Shown: one piece after another, positions 14,371-14,849 of the stretch | Layout of the letters: each line of letters starts with the position of its first letter | Numbering within the stretch: position 1 is the stretch's first letter | Assembly: GCA_028280675.1 (NCBI GenBank) | Contig: JANQLI010000210.1 | Coordinates: forward strand, 1 to 14,849 | Reading direction: 5' to 3' | Length of the DNA stretch: 14,849 nt | Source of the DNA: Alphaproteobacteria bacterium | GTDB lineage: Bacteria; Pseudomonadota; Alphaproteobacteria; SMXP01 | Notes under the pieces: model-generated | Seen by the model: only the letters and a program-made list of their open reading frames with translations | The model's database searches: none | What the model was told of the DNA's origin: nothing | Position numbers and translations under genes: made by a program

Positions 14371-14849
14371 TCAGAGCATTTCAATCACAGCAGCAATGCC
14401 TTGCCCACCACCAATACAAAGCGTGATAAGGCCATACTTGCCGCCGGTGCGCTTAAGCTCATAAAGACATTTTGTCGTGATGATCGCCCCACTCGCCCCA
14501 ATCGGATGACCAAGTGCAACGGCCCCGCCATTGGGATTGGTTTTCTCTGCAGGAAAACCAAGCTCTTGGCTCACACAGGTCGCTTGCGCGGCAAAGGCTT
14601 CATTGGACTCAATCACATCCATGTCCTCAACAGTGAGATTGGCCCGCGCTAACGCCCTTTTCACAGCAGGTATCGGGCCCGTTCCCATAACGTCCGGCTC
14701 GACGCCCGCACGCGCATAAGAGACGATCCGCGCAAGAGGCTTTTTGCCTTCCGCTTCGGCCCGTTCACGCTCCATCAAAACCAGCATCGCCGCGCCATCA
14801 TTGATCCCAGAAGCATTCCCTGCGGTGACCGTTCCCTCTTTCTTAAAGA
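14371..14849 (-). CDS. Acetyl-CoA acetyltransferase (thiolase II), C-terminal part
   Basis: The reverse strand is open from the window edge to the TCA at 14371 and encodes the last 159 residues or so of a thiolase of about 390. The sequence enters at the KEGTVTAGNASGINDGAA block. It then shows the GPIPAVKRAL segment, ESNEAFAAQA, NPNGGAVALGHPIGASGA with the active-site His, and the final CIGGGQGIA with the second active-site Cys. The first catalytic Cys is outside the window. These motifs fit biosynthetic thiolases that condense two acetyl-CoA to acetoacetyl-CoA for polyhydroxybutyrate or the reverse in short fatty-acid breakdown; PhaA and AtoB cannot be told apart here. A hairpin terminator follows. 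It converges with the operon of the M14 enzyme. Confidence 0.93.
   Translation of the reverse strand, partial: FKKEGTVTAGNASGINDGAAMLVLMERERAEAEGKKPLARIVSYARAGVEPDVMGTGPIPAVKRALARANLTVEDMDVIESNEAFAAQATCVSQELGFPAEKTNPNGGAVALGHPIGASGAIITTKCLYELKRTGGKYGLITLCIGGGQGIAAVIEML

Noticed and set aside
1..14849. Insertion sequences, prophage, CRISPR, tRNA or rRNA genes
   Set aside because: No transposase, integrase, repeat-spacer pattern, cloverleaf-like segment or rRNA-like stretch was found on reading both strands.

Overview
The window looks like chromosomal DNA from an alphaproteobacterium, probably aquatic or marine. The evidence is the RimO sequence style, the large TonB-dependent receptor with a TonB box right after its signal peptide, the HAMP chemoreceptor and the thiolase. 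Base composition looks close to 50% G+C by eye. No tRNA, rRNA, insertion sequence, phage gene or CRISPR array was seen. Coding density is high and most genes are ordinary housekeeping or envelope functions.

Left part (1-2368, minus strand): the 5' portion of a GT4-type glycosyltransferase runs off the window edge. A CelD/BioF2-like GNAT acyltransferase lies just upstream of it (7-bp gap), so the two look like one surface-glycan or cell-envelope unit. L-aspartate dehydrogenase (nadX) lies upstream on the same strand. A divergent intergenic region then separates these from plus-strand genes.

Middle (2539-7508, plus strand): a small exported protein that is almost only a TonB C-terminal domain; a two-TM HAMP methyl-accepting chemotaxis protein preceded by a hairpin terminator; a GloC/YcbL-type metallo-beta-lactamase-fold hydrolase; a YcnI/DUF1775 periplasmic protein with a predicted N-terminal copper-ligand histidine; and, 11 bp after it, a beta-propeller (SMP-30/NHL-like) protein without an export signal.

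Right part: a TonB-dependent outer-membrane receptor (10117-7667, minus strand) has a clear sigma70-type promoter (TTGACC-16-TATAAT), a strong Shine-Dalgarno and a strong terminator. The 416-bp stretch between its start and rimO also holds a perfect 8-bp-arm dyad. Then comes a tight three-gene plus-strand operon: rimO (ribosomal protein S12 methylthiotransferase, possibly leaderless), a GCS2-family glutamate-cysteine ligase-like carboxylate-amine ligase, and an AstE/AspA-type M14 zinc amidohydrolase whose ATG abuts the ligase stop codon. The 3' end of an acetyl-CoA acetyltransferase (minus strand) with its own terminator closes the window.

The most interesting unit is the ligase/amidohydrolase pair behind rimO. 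One enzyme is built to make a glutamyl-type amide bond and the other to hydrolyse one, they appear translationally coupled, and their substrate is not evident from sequence.
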